From Rutpela maculata (Eukaryota; Arthropoda; Insecta; Coleoptera; Cerambycidae), in the NCBI GenBank assembly GCA_936432065.2, contig OW386293.2, positions 67,101,965-67,165,964 of the forward strand: DNA of 64,000 nt, given 5' to 3'. Below, one piece after another: positions 1 to 10,962 of this stretch. The notes under the pieces are model-generated. The model was given only the letters and a program-made list of their open reading frames with translations, was not told the DNA's origin and searched no databases. The translations under genes and the position numbers were made by a program. How positions within the stretch are numbered: the stretch's first letter is position 1; the number at the start of each line of letters is the position of its first letter.

Positions 1-398
1 CATGTGAGGCGATCATGTTTACAAATATTACTTTTTAAACAGTGTTGTGCACCATTATTCAAATTACCTCTTGCACAAATTGTTAGATACAGAATTGAAA
101 ATCAGGACCTGGTATCGATAATGTTGACAAAAAAAACTAACTGAACTTAAACGAATTATAAAGTGCAACTGTGCAACTGCGATGTGATACAAAATGTTCT
201 TGTGAGTAGTGCTCAATTGCGTGCTCGTGTGCTGCTTTTCCTGAAAATTGTTTTAGAGGAAAAAGCAATATGCGCACCACTTTATGATGATAATGATTCT
301 GGCTAAAATGTATTCAGAATAGTTATATGCAAAAATTACATAATACACAACACTAATGTCTTATTTAAAACATCTCTTATTTCTGCTTTCTATTAAAT
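1..398. other. AT-rich sequence, nothing recognised
   Basis: Unique-looking AT-rich sequence. I see no coding stretch, RNA gene or clear repeat before the inverted-repeat element that starts at about 400. Confidence 0.5.
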
Positions 399-399
399 G

Positions 400-1088
400 A
401 GTCATCTAGAATCAAAACTCACATTCTCCAAAATCGCGAATTTTTACGTAAAAGTGCCATCTATCAACGCTGCCTGAACTTTATAACGCCATATATTTAT
501 TAAAGTCAAAACTGCCATTATCCCTGCGTAAAAAATTTACAAAGATTGATGTTGGAGTCAAAACTCACATTATCCTTTGGAGAATGTTAGTTTTGAAACA
601 AGCAAACAAGAAATTTAACTTTAATCAGTTTTACAAACAATTGTTTGTAAACAATTACTTCAAAATAAAGCCATTTATTTGCACTAATTGTCTTATTACC
701 AACTTATTTCAACATTTTTCAGTTACCGAAGTAGGGTAAGGTAACCTTGCTTCTGTCTTAATCTCCTATAGAATAGATGATAGTCTTAATCTCTGATGAG
801 CCATACCACAGTATCAAAACTCACAAACACCACTTATTAAATTGTTAAAACTCACATTATCCCTAAATAAGAGTCAAAACTCACATTATCCAAACTTTAG
901 TATTTTATTCTAAGTTTATGGAATCATTTATTGTTGTTTTTCACAATATCGACTTATTTTATTGTAAATTCATTTAAGCATATACCAATAGAATATTTCC
1001 CAGATAAAAGGTTGCTTCCAAAATAGTTTTTCTGTGCTAGCCAAAAAGTCAGATTTTGGATAATGTGAGTTTTGATTCTGGACGACTC
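400..1088. mobile_element. MITE with 37-bp TIRs and internal copies of the TIR motif
   Basis: The segment is bounded by 37-bp inverted repeats (400-436 and 1052-1088) that match at 34 of 37 positions. The core motif TCAAAACTCACATTATCC recurs inside at about 506, 558, 845 and 873, with a shorter form at 813 and an inverted form at 579-596. No transposase is encoded, so this is a non-autonomous DNA element. Repeated TIR-like motifs within the ends can serve as multiple transposase-binding sites in DNA transposons; that role is inferred here. I saw no clear target-site duplication, so the superfamily is unassigned. Confidence 0.72.
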
Positions 1089-1212
1089 AAATCTGCTAAA
1101 TACCCAAAATAATATTTCTCACTAATATTTTATTTGTTAAACAATATAATAGTGAGTATTAGTTGTACTCGGGCATGGCCCATTGCGAATACCTAGAGGT
1201 CTACAAAAAAAT

Positions 1213-1386
1213 GCCTTGTCCTAAGGTTCTCATCTAACAAAAAAATGTGTCGATCGTGTCAGTTTTTTAGGGGATGAAAGGGGTGGTAGAGGGAAACCGA
1301 CACGATAAAAATTTTTGTTTGTCCAAAATTGGCTTCAGCGCGTCAAAACACTTGAGAAAAGTTTGATCAGAACCTTAGGACAAGAC
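1213..1386. mobile_element. Small inverted-repeat element
   Basis: A 16-bp perfect inverted repeat, CTTGTCCTAAGGTTCT at 1215-1230 and its complement at 1369-1384, bounds about 170 bp. The interior (about 1243-1356) is partly duplicated downstream at about 1395-1497: both copies carry a line containing TTCAGCGCGTCAAAA. It looks like a short non-autonomous element next to a diverged second copy of its interior. Confidence 0.5.
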
Positions 1387-1506
1387 CATTTTTTGCCGTT
1401 TTTAAGACATAAAAGGGATGGCAGAGAAAAACTGACAAGATAGAAATTCTTTTTTCTCCAAAATTGACTTCAGCGCGTCAAAATACTTCAAAGTTAGATA
1501 GACATA

Positions 1507-1779
1507 CAAGGGCGCAGCCAGGGGGGGAGCCATGGGGCCCGCCCCCCCCCCCCCAAGCCGTCTTCCATGTGCCAAAAAATACAGAAGCAATACAAAGAAG
1601 TATCTAAATTATCCCTTGAAATAAATATTTTGTAATTAATGCCAATATTATCTAATAGAGGAATCTACATACACATTCGTTTTCAACCATTTTCTGAAAA
1701 ATTTTCCTCATCCTCTAGGGAGACCGGTTCTATTGCTCCCCCCCCCCCCCCCCAGATGAATTTTCTGGCTGCGCCACTG
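1507..1779. mobile_element. hAT-type MITE with 8-bp TSD
   Basis: This 273-bp element has 15-bp TIRs, CAAGGGCGCAGCCAG at the left and the complement of CAGTGGCGCAGCCAG at the right, with two mismatches. An identical 8-bp direct repeat TAGACATA flanks it at 1499-1506 and 1780-1787. An 8-bp TSD with TIRs beginning CA is the signature of the hAT superfamily. Two long cytosine runs lie just inside the TIRs on this strand. There is no coding capacity, so it would depend on an outside hAT transposase. Confidence 0.85.
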
Positions 1780-1787
1780 TAGACATA

Positions 1788-2361
1788 TACAATTGTATAT
1801 AAAACTTTCACAGATTTAACATAGTTGTTGTCCGCATATCGAAATTTTTAGTACGTAAATATGAACATTTTGATTTTAATAATTTGTTTCCAAAAAAATA
1901 TTGTTTTCAATAATACCAATAGCTTAGTTGGAATTACGTATATCTTTTGAGTATACATACCAAAAATCAGATAGGTAGGTTTCATAGTTTTTTTTTAACG
2001 GAGAATAACCATTGTAAAACATATTTTTTGTAATTCTCAATCCGCCATCTTTTTTGTGATTTCTGAAGTAGCGCAAGAGCAGCAACTAATACGACAAGTG
2101 GTTTCTGGTGCCTCAGGTAATGGTCTCTTCATTACTCATATCAACATTTGTACGTCATGTCGGAACAGGTCACTTTAATTTTGGAGTGCTTGGTCCCTGG
2201 ACTAATAGAGGTTCGGAATGAAAAAAACAACTGTGAGAAAAATGTAACAGAAACATTAAGTTTTGCTAGTAAACCAGTCAGTAGGGACAAAAAAGTTGGC
2301 CTATGCCTTAGAAAAGGTGGAGTAGAAATGATTTTGATATATGTTGTTTAAGCCGAGGCCC
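1788..2361. other. Intergenic stretch without clear features
   Basis: AT-rich sequence leading into the broken gene at 2.4 kb. The 67-codon open frame at 2148-2351 has no recognisable domain. It might be decayed upstream sequence of the same element but cannot be supported as coding. Confidence 0.4.
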
Positions 2362-3060
2362 TTTGACGGATATCCGTTAGATGATAGAAAACAAATACAG
2401 AGATAATTAGCCGATCGAAGAAGACATCCACTGATGTTCTTTTCGATGAAACAATGCCGATTCAAATTTCCAATGAACGAGTTTTAGCCAATGAAAACAA
2501 TAAAGTCAGTCTTTTTTCGTTACTGAAAACTAAATTTGAACAGGCTGCTTTTAGGGTTAAGCACGCTGAAGAGGATGCTGATATGTTGATTGTCAATACA
2601 GCGATTTCCTTGTACTCAACATTTGATGCTACTTTCACCCTTGGCGAAGGCATCAACCTCTTTATTCTGTTAATGGCATTAGCACTTCGTAAAGCAACAT
2701 CTATTTTCGTAAAGCTGGGAGAGGCAAAACTGCTGAAATGTTGCATTTCGCGAATTGTTTAAAGAATAAAGAAGCTGCTGAGAACATTCTGTTTCTCCAT
2801 GCGTTTAGTGGCTGTGACACAACATCGTCACACTTTAGCCGAGGAAAACCAAAATTTTGTTCGCTTGTTTAGAAAAAACAAGGCTCAATGATATTATTGG
2901 CATCTTCAAATATCAGGATGCCAAACCTGAAGACATCACAGATGCTGGAGCACGCTTACTCGTTGCTTTGTATGGTAGCAGCATGCATAAGGACATTTTG
3001 GAAGAAGTCCGCTATGGACGTTTCATAAAATCCACAACAATATTCGCGACGCGTATTCAA
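2362..3060 (+). pseudogene. Broken TE-associated gene with PIN-like nuclease signatures
   Basis: Three segments in different frames read as one decayed protein. FDGYP is at about 2362. Then 2454-2722 holds an EEDADMLIV acidic cluster and a GEGINLFILL strand. Next comes HAFSGCDTTSS at about 2796-2830, followed by 2857-3060 with ALYGSSMHKDILEEVRY and KSTT. The order of an acidic DAD cluster, a hydrophobic strand that normally reads GxDxDLLVLL, then HAFSGCDTTS is the hallmark of a large uncharacterised family. That family is abundant in insect and cnidarian genomes and is generally regarded as TE-associated, with a PIN/XPG-like fold. Frameshifts lie near 2420, 2725 and 2850, and a stop codon replaces a sense codon near 2870. 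The usual second-strand acidic residues are also missing (GEGIN instead of GEDVD). It is not functional. The family assignment is from memory of conserved motifs. Confidence 0.62.
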
Positions 3061-3514
3061 TGATGTTGCCACATGTAACAGGAAACTTATTTTTCAGTGT
3101 ATGGTAAAAGTTGATTTTCTGGATTTCTTAATAGTACAGTAACTAAAGGTTTTAACTTCGGAATAATGTCATATTGAACGAATTTCGTTCATTTTTGGCA
3201 GTATAATAGTAAATGCTTCACAGAAAAGTTTTTCTATTGTGCGGGGGCTTGCTAATTTATAGGTTGTGGATGCCACCGGCACTTAAAAAGTATATATATA
3301 TTTATTGGAGATGAAAAAGAATCAAAATTTAAGAAGAAAAGGTTCTATACAATTTTTCACATGAGTTGATAGTTTTTAAGTTATAACGACTTCAAAATTG
3401 CGATTTTAGCTTAAAAAAAAGGTATTTCCAAATGACTTTCGTCAAGTATCTTGAAAAGTATTACTTTATCGAAAAAATGTTACAGACCAATTATAGAAAT
3501 TACAAACTGGGAAC

Positions 3515-5266
3515 AAATTATATGAATATGGTGTATTTTTCGACGCTGAATCCGAATTCGTGGTAAAAAAAAATCTATCGTGTCAATTTTGTTTTTTAGT
3601 CAAAAACATCCTTTAAAATTGTGTAAAATCATAGAAATAATGTAATAACTTAATGAAGTATGAAAAATGGTAGATGTTTTGTAGTCGAGAGTATAGAATA
3701 TAAATTCGAGCCACAGTAAGCTATTTCTATAAATTAAGCCGAAATCCGCCCTTATGGGGGAGTGAAAACTACCGCTAAAACTTAAAAGACGCAGGTGAGT
3801 GTAAATAACATGTACAAAGGACAAATTTTTGTATCTCTTAGTGCAAAATATTTGACTCTGGTGCGACAACCAGCCATTACTCTCAAAGAGTAGAGAATCA
3901 ACCCTATGGAGAGTTAAAACTACCCCCACCTAGGTTTCAAAACGGGAAAAAAAAATTGAGGCTTTTGTAATTTTAAGCAGGGTGAACAAATATAGAGTGA
4001 ATTCGTTCCAACCACCGACACATGACTAGAGTCTACCCTTAGTAAGAGCTTCCCCTGTGCTCAAATGATGCATATAGGTGCTAATGAAATTCGGAAAGGG
4101 TCAAATACTTGTAGTTCATCGTGCCAAATATACGAATCTGATACGACAACTACCCAATCTTAATAAGGTTGAAAATTATTGGGGGGAGGGGTAAAAACTA
4201 CCCCCACAGACGGACGGATTTCATTACTTCTAATATTCTGGAACAAAAATTCAGGCATTTGTAGTTTTAGGCAGGGTAGATAAAAATGGAGTAAAGTCAT
4301 ACATCAAGCATTGACCAGTTGTGTTTTATTTATTTTACCATATCTGCTTATTCAGCTGTTTATCAACTTATCTATCTTTTAATCTGTGTAAAGCTATTCT
4401 TTTCCTATTTATATCATACTTTGGACCACCAATTCAAATACTTTCTTTTCTTATGATTTTTCTCTCTTATCTTCAAAATATCTTTTCCATAGTTTTCTTT
4501 TCCTATTTTTTTAGTCACAGATATACGATGTTATCTCTTCGGTGACCATTTTTTTCTATCTATGTAAGCTAAATGTTAACTAAATATCCGTCTATTTATT
4601 TCCGTCCATATGTGGGGCAATTTTTACCCCCACCTTATTTCAACCTTATTAAAAAGATTTGGTGGTTGTCGTACCAGATTTATATATTTGGCACAATGAG
4701 CTACAAGCATTTGACCCTTTCCGAATTTTAATAGCACCCATATGTAACATGTGACCACCCTTACTCCTTATTCATGTATTGGTGGTTGGAATTTACTCCA
4801 TATTTATTCACCCTGCCTGAATTTTTTTTCCCGTTTTGAAACTTATGAGGGGTGGGGGTAGTTTTAACCTTCCATAGGATTGAGTCTCTACCGTTTGAGA
4901 GTAATGGCTGGTTGTCGCACCAGAGTCAAATATTTTGCATTAAGAGATACAAAATTTTGTCCTTTAGACATGTTATTTACACTCACCTGCGTCTTTTGAA
5001 TTTTAGCGGTAGTTTTCACTCCCCCATAAGGGCGGATTTCGGTTTAATTTATAGAAATAGCTTACTGTGGCTCGAATTTATATTCTCTATTCTCGACTAC
5101 AAAACATCTACCATTTTTCACACTTCACTAAGTTATTACATTATTTCTATGATTATACACCATTTTAAAGGATGTTTTTGACTAAAAAACAAAATTGACA
5201 CGATAGATTTTTTTTGACCACGGATTCGGATTCAGCGTCGAAAAATATACCATATTCATATAATTT
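3515..5266. repeat. Foldback element, about 0.7-kb inverted arms
   Basis: The arms 3515-4215 and 4590-5266 are inverted copies, separated by an unrelated T-rich loop of about 370 bp. Matching blocks include the ATTATATGAATATGGTGTAT end and a pair of similar 109-codon open frames on opposite strands (3600-3929 minus, 4852-5181 plus). Those frames are therefore mirror images of one non-coding repeat, not two genes. Transcription through the segment would give a long double-stranded RNA. Confidence 0.8.
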
Positions 5267-6399
5267 GGTCCGCTGCACAGAACTTTTTTTTGTGTGTGTG
5301 GCTGTGTTATATTTTTGTTTATTGATGTAGGATTAATAATTTCGGAGATATTTAAGATTATATTTAGGATCCAAGTGTTCATAAGATAATTATTTAGAGT
5401 GAGAGTTAAATATCTCAAAAACTATGACACCTACGTCAAAAATGCTAATAGGTAGGATAATAGGTTATTAATTAAGCTTTCAACTATTTTTTGTTTGTTT
5501 CTGTAGCATAAAAAACAGAGAAGTTATGCGTCTTCACATTTTTTAATAACAACGTCGCCATCTGTTACTGTAATTAGCCAGTAATTAAAAAATGGAATTT
5601 CACACACTATTTCTGAATAATATATAGTAGCATGACGTAAGTATTTTCGATAAAACGTAATTTTTTTTTTCCTTTTCCAAATATCTCAATAAATATTAGT
5701 TTTAGTGAAAAATGGATAGAGACCAAAAATAAAGCTGATAAACTGATAATGAATTTCGCTTTTTAATTATTTACATAGATTTAATAGTTTCGGAGATATG
5801 AAAGTTTACAAATAGCATCCGAACGTTTGTAAGACAAAAAATTTACCATACTAAGAAATGAAATTATAGAGAATTAATTACGTTTCCAAATTATTTTTTA
5901 CACGTTTCTGTCGTTGAAGTTATGACGGAAAAATGTGCGTGTTTATATTTTTTTATATAAAAAAGGAAGTCATTTTGTTACATTAGTTATTAAAATGATA
6001 AGTAGAGAGTAAGTTAAAACAAAAATATAAAACTTAAAAAAAAAGATAATAAAAAATCCAACTGTACAAGTCTTTGTTAAGTTACATTTACTTCTCAAAT
6101 TATCATATATTGTATGTTGTAGAAAATGCTATCGATTAAAAACTGTTTTGGTCCGTTTTCAAATTTTTTATAATTAATCATATTTCTAATGTCGTTTGAT
6201 AAAGCATTAAATAATATTACATAGTTATAGGGAGAGAAAATTCGTATTGTAGTTGTGATGATCAGAACATATTTTAAAAAATAAATGACAAAATGTTATA
6301 GTGAATTATCTATTTTATTCCTTTTTACTTACCAGAATTAAAACGAAAAATAATTATTAACACCTTACCCCATTTACTTTCTATAATTTACATATTTAA

Positions 6400-6790
6400 A
6401 ATTTGACTTCAGATTCAACGTAATCAACGACACCAGAAACCTATATGGATAAATTAAAACGCGAAATCAAGTAATTTGTTACATTTGGCCCGTCTCCCTC
6501 CACCATATCGGATCCGCTATTTTCAATTTTTAAATTTTGACTTCAGACTCATAATTGGCGACCTCAAAAACCTATATGCATAAATTAAAACGCGAGATCA
6601 AGCAATTTATTACATTTGCCCCATTTTCAATTTTTTAATTTTGAGTTCATATTCGTAATTAGCAACCCCAAAAACTTATAAGCATAAATTAGAATGCAAA
6701 ATCAAGCAATTTTTTACATTTTGCCTCATTTCCGTCCGCCATATTGAAGCCACCATTTTGAATATTTTCATTTTGACTTCAGATTTGTAA
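6400..6790. repeat. Degenerate tandem repeat, 104-134-bp units
   Basis: The phrase TTTGACTTCAGATTC and variants recurs at about 6401, 6535, 6639 and 6772. Each is followed by a line with ACCTATATGCATAAATTAAAA-type sequence and AATCAAGCAATT. These are three to four diverged head-to-tail units inside the composite element. Confidence 0.68.
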
Positions 6791-6860
6791 TCAGAAAAAA
6801 CATAAATTTACTGCATTTGAAAAATTAATAATCAATACTTTTTCATATATCAATTTTTTT

Positions 6861-6890
6861 GATTTGGGGGTGGAAAACCACCCCCAAATC
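6861..6890. repeat. Perfect 13-bp hairpin
   Basis: GATTTGGGGGTGG, a 4-nt loop AAAA, then the exact complement. Similar GGGGGTGG hairpins sit in the related elements at 36.5 and 37.9 kb, so this is probably a structural part of that repeat family. Confidence 0.75.
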
Positions 6891-7103
6891 AAATCAGCAA
6901 GCGCCGGGACCATACAGAATTTGAAGATGATACTTTTTACTACAAGAATCACCCTTAAAAAAAAATAATCATTCAATATAAGATTATTCCGAAGTTTTGC
7001 ATATTTTTTACCTCTACTATAAGGGAAGTAATTGAAAAAAAAAGTGTCAATAACTGGTCAGGTGTCAAAGAGTGGTCTTTTTACCTGACTTGAAATAGAA
7101 TAT

Positions 7104-7215
7104 TACATACCGAGGTGGAAAGTGTTTCATTGTTGTCGAGAGATAAGATAGTTGACCGAGGCGCGCAGCGGCGAGGTTAACTAATTCTCGAGACAGCAAT
7201 GAAATTTTGGTATGT
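7104..7215. repeat. Palindromic unit with GC-rich loop
   Basis: Imperfect inverted repeat. ACATACC (7104) pairs with GGTATGT (7209), and TTTCATTGTTGTCGAGA (7125-7141) with TCTCGAGACAGCAATGAAA (7186-7204). The loop contains GAGGCGCGCAGCGGCGAGG, strikingly GC-rich for this neighbourhood. It lies immediately before the tyrosine-recombinase-like derivative and may be part of the same element. Confidence 0.6.
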
Positions 7216-7222
7216 ATACTAG

Positions 7223-7695
7223 TTTATTCACAATCATCTCCCTTAAAGAACAAAAAGCCAAAAAAATCGTTTACTAAATTTTTAAATAGCATTTTATGTT
7301 TTTATTAAGCAGGCAATGAACAAAAAATTCTTATGTCAGACGACAAATGTCAAAGTCGTTTGTGTTTGTCCCTTGCCTCTATTTATAGAAAATGCAGGAT
7401 AGTAATACCGATAGTGAAATTGGATGTACTCCTCCTAAACTCAGGGAAGTTGCTGAGCGAGCAACAGAAAATTTATTGCCAGAAAAAAGTAAAAAAGTAA
7501 AGAATATAGGTTGGCAAATGCTCACTTTCCAACCCGAAAATTGGTAAGAAAGTGGCTACTTTCCAACCTGCAAATGTTACTTTCCAACCTGAAATGTCAC
7601 ATTTCGGTTCAATTGTCGAATGAAGTAGAAATGTCATACTTTCCAACTTTTGACATGTAAGACAATTTGATTATTTCTGTATGATTGTGAATAAA
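7223..7695 (+). mobile_element. Deletion derivative carrying a tyrosine-recombinase-like N-terminal exon
   Basis: 15-bp perfect inverted repeats, TTTATTCACAATCAT (7223-7237) and its complement (7681-7695), bound the segment. Inside, an ATG at 7392 opens a 51-codon frame ending at 7547. It contains TPPKLREVAERATENLLPEK, which resembles the N-terminal start of a Crypton/phage-integrase-like protein family common in insects, in which an LPEKS-type motif precedes the SAM-like core-binding region. The reading departs from that family after EKSKK, and the catalytic domain is absent. Four ACTTTCCAAC repeats follow at about 7523-7640. It looks like a non-autonomous copy that kept only the first exon. 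The family name is recalled from motif similarity. Confidence 0.45.
7392..7547 (+). pseudogene. Truncated N-terminal exon, tyrosine-recombinase-like
   Basis: A 51-codon ATG-initiated frame (MQDSNTDSEIG start) ends in TAA after PENW. The first 34 or so residues look protein-like (acidic start, amphipathic AERATENLL helix, LPEKSK). The remainder reads through repeat sequence with ACTTTCCAACC motifs. A splice donor may once have followed EKSK. No catalytic R, H or Y residues are present, so it cannot act as a recombinase. See the surrounding inverted-repeat element at 7223-7695. Confidence 0.4.
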
Positions 7696-7699
7696 ATTT

Positions 7700-8828
7700 G
7701 TAACCTCTATTGTAAAATACAGATCGATTCATTTTAATTAATTATTGCAGATTTATCATAATTAAATATCAAACAAATTAAAAAGGTTAATAACTGTGAC
7801 CTTTAAGATCATTTTATGGTCAACAATAGTTATGATAGTATAATATTTATGGCTTATTCTCCTGACATCCTTGAAATATCAGATCTTATAAACAGAACAT
7901 AATGAATTATTAAAGAAATTTAGTATAGCATTAATCAATAATTATTATATTACTTATTAGGAGTAAGAAAGAAAAATATCAAGAAATTTTAAAATATGTA
8001 ATTTGTCAAGAAATATTGATAGGTACAAGTCGACACCAAATAAACATTTGCAAAACCTTGCTCTAACCCGTTCTATTAACCTATCTAAACTTTCATATTT
8101 TTCAATCATACCTTAGCTGGCAGGGAGCAATCAAGTTCTTGCATAAACAACTGAGTGTAGCCCTTTTATTTACATCCTTGATGTGAAAATCTATTCACAG
8201 TCGAAAGGGAGAATATTTCATTGAAAATTTACAATTTACTGCTAGTAGCTCAATTTTATTCGATCATTTATTATTGTCTTTGTTTCTTTCAAGTGGACAT
8301 TTACCAATTCAAATGCATAGTATTTTTTGGCGTTTGTATTATGGAACGTTGCAAGAACAAGTTCCTAAAGGGAATTGTAAGACGACTTGTGAGAAAATAT
8401 TAGGAACGTGTGAATATGTTTCCAACAATAGCACCAAACTAGTGAGAGTATAAAACACTGGACGTGGAAGTAATTAACTTGTTTGTGATGGAGATATAAT
8501 AAAGTGATAGCTTTCAAAGATAAGTTTACCTGCTATTGAAGTAGCAATTTTAATGTCGCAGAAAATAGTTCATTTCAATTATCAGCTACAGTAAACCTTT
8601 CGTAATTTATTACAAAAGAAAAGTTTTGCAAGATTTAATCAGAACATAATCAGTTGTTTGATATTTTAATTATCGGGTAATATAATATAATATTTATTAA
8701 TCTGTTAATAATAATTGCGTTCGTTATTATTATTATTAAACTCCTCCGCATTCAGACTGGAGTATAATAAAATATTTTTGACCTTAATAAAATTATTGCA
8801 CATATTAATCTTTCAACATATTTATATA
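7700..8828. other. AT-rich stretch without recognised features
   Basis: Low-complexity AT-rich sequence with short ATT runs (about 8705-8740). The 60-codon frame at 8221-8403 starts with TTG and has no domain; I regard it as chance. Confidence 0.45.
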
Positions 8829-8857
8829 CAGTGTGTCCCCGGATGGGGTACCGCTCT
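8829..8857. repeat. Solo end of the CAGTGTGTCCCC foldback family
   Basis: CAGTGTGTCCCC and the following GGATGGGGTACCGCTCT match the ends of the 329-bp palindrome at 44749-45077. No partner end is visible within the next kilobase, so this is a fragment or a diverged relative sharing only the terminus. Confidence 0.6.
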
Positions 8858-9119
8858 CTGATTATGACATGTAACGTCCTCAGTAGTTCGGGTCCGCTCC
8901 TGCTATTAGTGAGGGATCATGAAATCGCAGGGGTGGGCGCAGGATTGTTCAAGGCAGCAAAAAGAGCCGCAGATGAACTTGGTCTCCTATTCGAGGTGGC
9001 CGGCGCGGAGTTGACCCAAAGTCAGTCACCGAGCTTCAGCCAAATCGTCTGAAATCCCCAATAAAAGTCGCCGAACAAAAGAATCTGTTCAGGCAGCAGG
9101 TCGATGATGCTCTTTTCAT

Positions 9120-9149
9120 AATAAAGACTGTCGCTTTACAGTCTTTATT
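9120..9149. repeat. Perfect 12-bp hairpin
   Basis: AATAAAGACTGT, a 6-nt loop, then ACAGTCTTTATT. The flanks (8858-9690) are otherwise featureless. I know of no RNA family it belongs to. Confidence 0.6.
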
Positions 9150-9691
9150 GTCTCCAGAACATTATAAAAAGTAGAAAAAGATCCTACATCAATAATTGAA
9201 CGACAAACGAGGACAGCCTCAAGAATTCATTGATCCGAGTAGAAAATAAAATTATGTTCTATTACCCAAGGATAGTTAGAGAATCACTAGAAATTATGAA
9301 AAACAGGGACAATTGCAGTAGAGAAGATAGTATCAACTGAATAGCACATGGAGATTGGCTTTGCCAAGCACCAGTGTTTAAACAATCACAGTCAACGTAG
9401 CACAACGAATGAGAAGCGAAGCGAGGCGCCAAGGCATATAACGAGGAGCAGAACACAATAACTTCAGTCTTCAGAATCCTATTAAAGAAGCTGGAAGCAT
9501 GATCAGCGAAACGTCAAGTAAACTTCGGCAACCACGGTAACACCCGAAAGAAAACCACCTCATCTTTTTAAATTTTTTTTACAAAATATAATAATGATAG
9601 AATACAATTTGTTTGCAATCAAGAGAACACAATACGAAATATAGTAAAGAAAAATATATCCAACCAATGAATCAAAACATTTATGTGAAAA

Positions 9692-10053
9692 GGCCAAGTT
9701 CGAGTGACTGCTTGGCAGTAAAAAACAGTTGGACTAAGTTGAACATCATCGACAACTACTTAATCTGAATAGTTAATCTAAAGCATAATCATTCTGATTT
9801 TTTAATCTCAGTTGGCTTCCCGTGACTTGGCCATTGCATTCTAAGACCATGTTGAATGTTATAACACTTGCAATATATCTTGAAATGCACAATGGCCAAG
9901 TCACAGGTAGCCAATTCAGATTAAAAAATCATAATGACTATATTATGTTTTAGATTAATTTTTTTAGGTTAAGTAATTTTCGATGACGTTGAACTTGGCC
10001 GCACAACAGATTTTACTACATTTTACGGATAAGCAGTCACTCGAACTTGCCCC
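9692..10053. mobile_element. Foldback MITE, about 360 bp
   Basis: Terminal 19-bp perfect inverted repeats, CAAGTTCGAGTGACTGCTT (9695-9713) and its complement (10031-10049), continue inward as diverged arms. TTTTTAATCTCAGTTGGCT is opposed to AGCCAATTCAGATTAAAAA, and GTGACTTGGCCATTG is opposed to CAATGGCCAAGTCAC. The centre is near 9870. There is no coding potential. Confidence 0.78.
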
Positions 10054-10261
10054 ATTTTTTCAAAAACTTGCTTTTAATTTCATTTCTTTTTATAGATTAG
10101 TTTATGGCTTTTCAGAAAATAGTGGTAAGTACAGTAACTGAATTATTTTTAAATACAAATAAAAATATTATTTATTCGTAAGTAAATGTTTTTTATATGT
10201 TTATTTTAAACGTAAAATCAGAAGTATAATCAGAATAACTAAATATCAATTCTATAAATGT

Positions 10262-10745
10262 TTCCTTAAAAATTCTAGGTTGTCTTACAAATATTTACAA
10301 ATTATTTACTACCTTTTTATATCAGGAAATAATTGAAAATCGAAAGTTGCGGGGAAAAGTGTGCATCAAATTCTTTCAAAAAGATTGACTTACAAATTCT
10401 AGTTTGTGACTTACAATTACTTACAAATTACTTACTAAATATTGACAGTAAGATAAATTAAAAAATCGAAATTTCGGGGGCTATTAGAAGTTAGCCTCTA
10501 AGATATAATTTTTTATATCTCCAAAAGGGGAGACTTGTAAATTCTGGTTCATGACTTACAAATAGTTACAAATGACTTACTAATTTTTGAGAAAAAATTT
10601 TTTCCCAAAATCGAAAGTTGCGAAGCTCCCGAGAAGTTAGCCTCTAGAATATGATTTTTTATATATCGCTAAGGGTTAACTTACAAATTATAATTTGCAA
10701 CTTACAAATACTTACTAATAAGTTACTAAATATTGTCAAAAAGAT
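10262..10745. repeat. Tandem repeat of about 140-155-bp units
   Basis: Three to four head-to-tail units. Each contains ACTTACAAATT, TGACTTACAA, ATTACTTACTAA and an AATCGAAAGTTGCG-type block (units near 10280, 10387, 10540 and 10677). Copies differ by substitutions and small indels. Confidence 0.72.
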
Positions 10746-10764
10746 TTTAAAAATATCTGAAATT

Positions 10765-10962
10765 GGGAGGCCAATTTCACGGACCCGGTCACATCGTCTA
10801 CTTTCTACGTCACTTCGCCTACAGGGTTCGGGAATTTACAGTCACTAAGTGGCTGTAAGCTATTCTCCGGCACGACTACCGAGTGGTGTCGGAGGCCTCG
10901 GTGGTCCTGCCCGGCATCGGACAACCGAAAAAATAAATAATAATAATAATAATAAAGACGTT
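10765..10962 (+). mobile_element. Retroposon 3' end with (AAT)n tail
   Basis: A GC-rich block, unlike its AT-rich surroundings, runs into TGGTCCTGCCCGGCATCGG. It ends in AAATAAATAATAATAATAAT (tail about 10928-10955). A short 3'-oriented tail of AAT units is typical of CR1/Jockey-type LINEs or SINEs that share their 3' end. A comparable CCTGCCCGGC-ACATCCGA block closes the ORF1 insert at about 17000. GGTTCGGGAAT at about 10828 weakly resembles a Pol III box B, so a SINE is possible. Confidence 0.55.

Larger units (their letters stand above)
3137..7020. mobile_element. Composite DNA element, Tc1/mariner-like ends (inferred)
   Basis: The left end begins CAGTAACTAAAGGTTTTAAC just after a TA dinucleotide. 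The right end at about 6975-7016 carries the complementary terminal sequence (TTCCGAAGTTTTGCATATTT). The same ends and subterminal blocks recur at 34.5-34.6 kb and 37.97-38.11 kb, so this is a repeat family. Shared interior blocks include TTATAACGACTTCAAAATTG and ATTGATGTAGGATTAATAAT. No transposase is visible. A large foldback (3515-5266), a tandem repeat (6400-6790) and a hairpin (6861-6890) lie inside. The TA-CAGT end suggests Tc1/mariner mobilisation but does not prove it. Confidence 0.55.

Noticed and set aside
794..830. CTGATGAG resembling a hammerhead core
   Set aside because: No GAAA or flanking helices at the right distance; chance match inside the MITE.
3600..5181. Two similar 109-codon frames on opposite strands
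   Set aside because: They are the two arms of one inverted repeat; no domain, low-complexity composition and no coding constraint beyond the repeat itself.
8831..9052. 73-codon frame of fairly ordinary composition
   Set aside because: Begins inside the CAGTGTGTCCCC repeat end at a non-ATG codon and has no recognisable domain.
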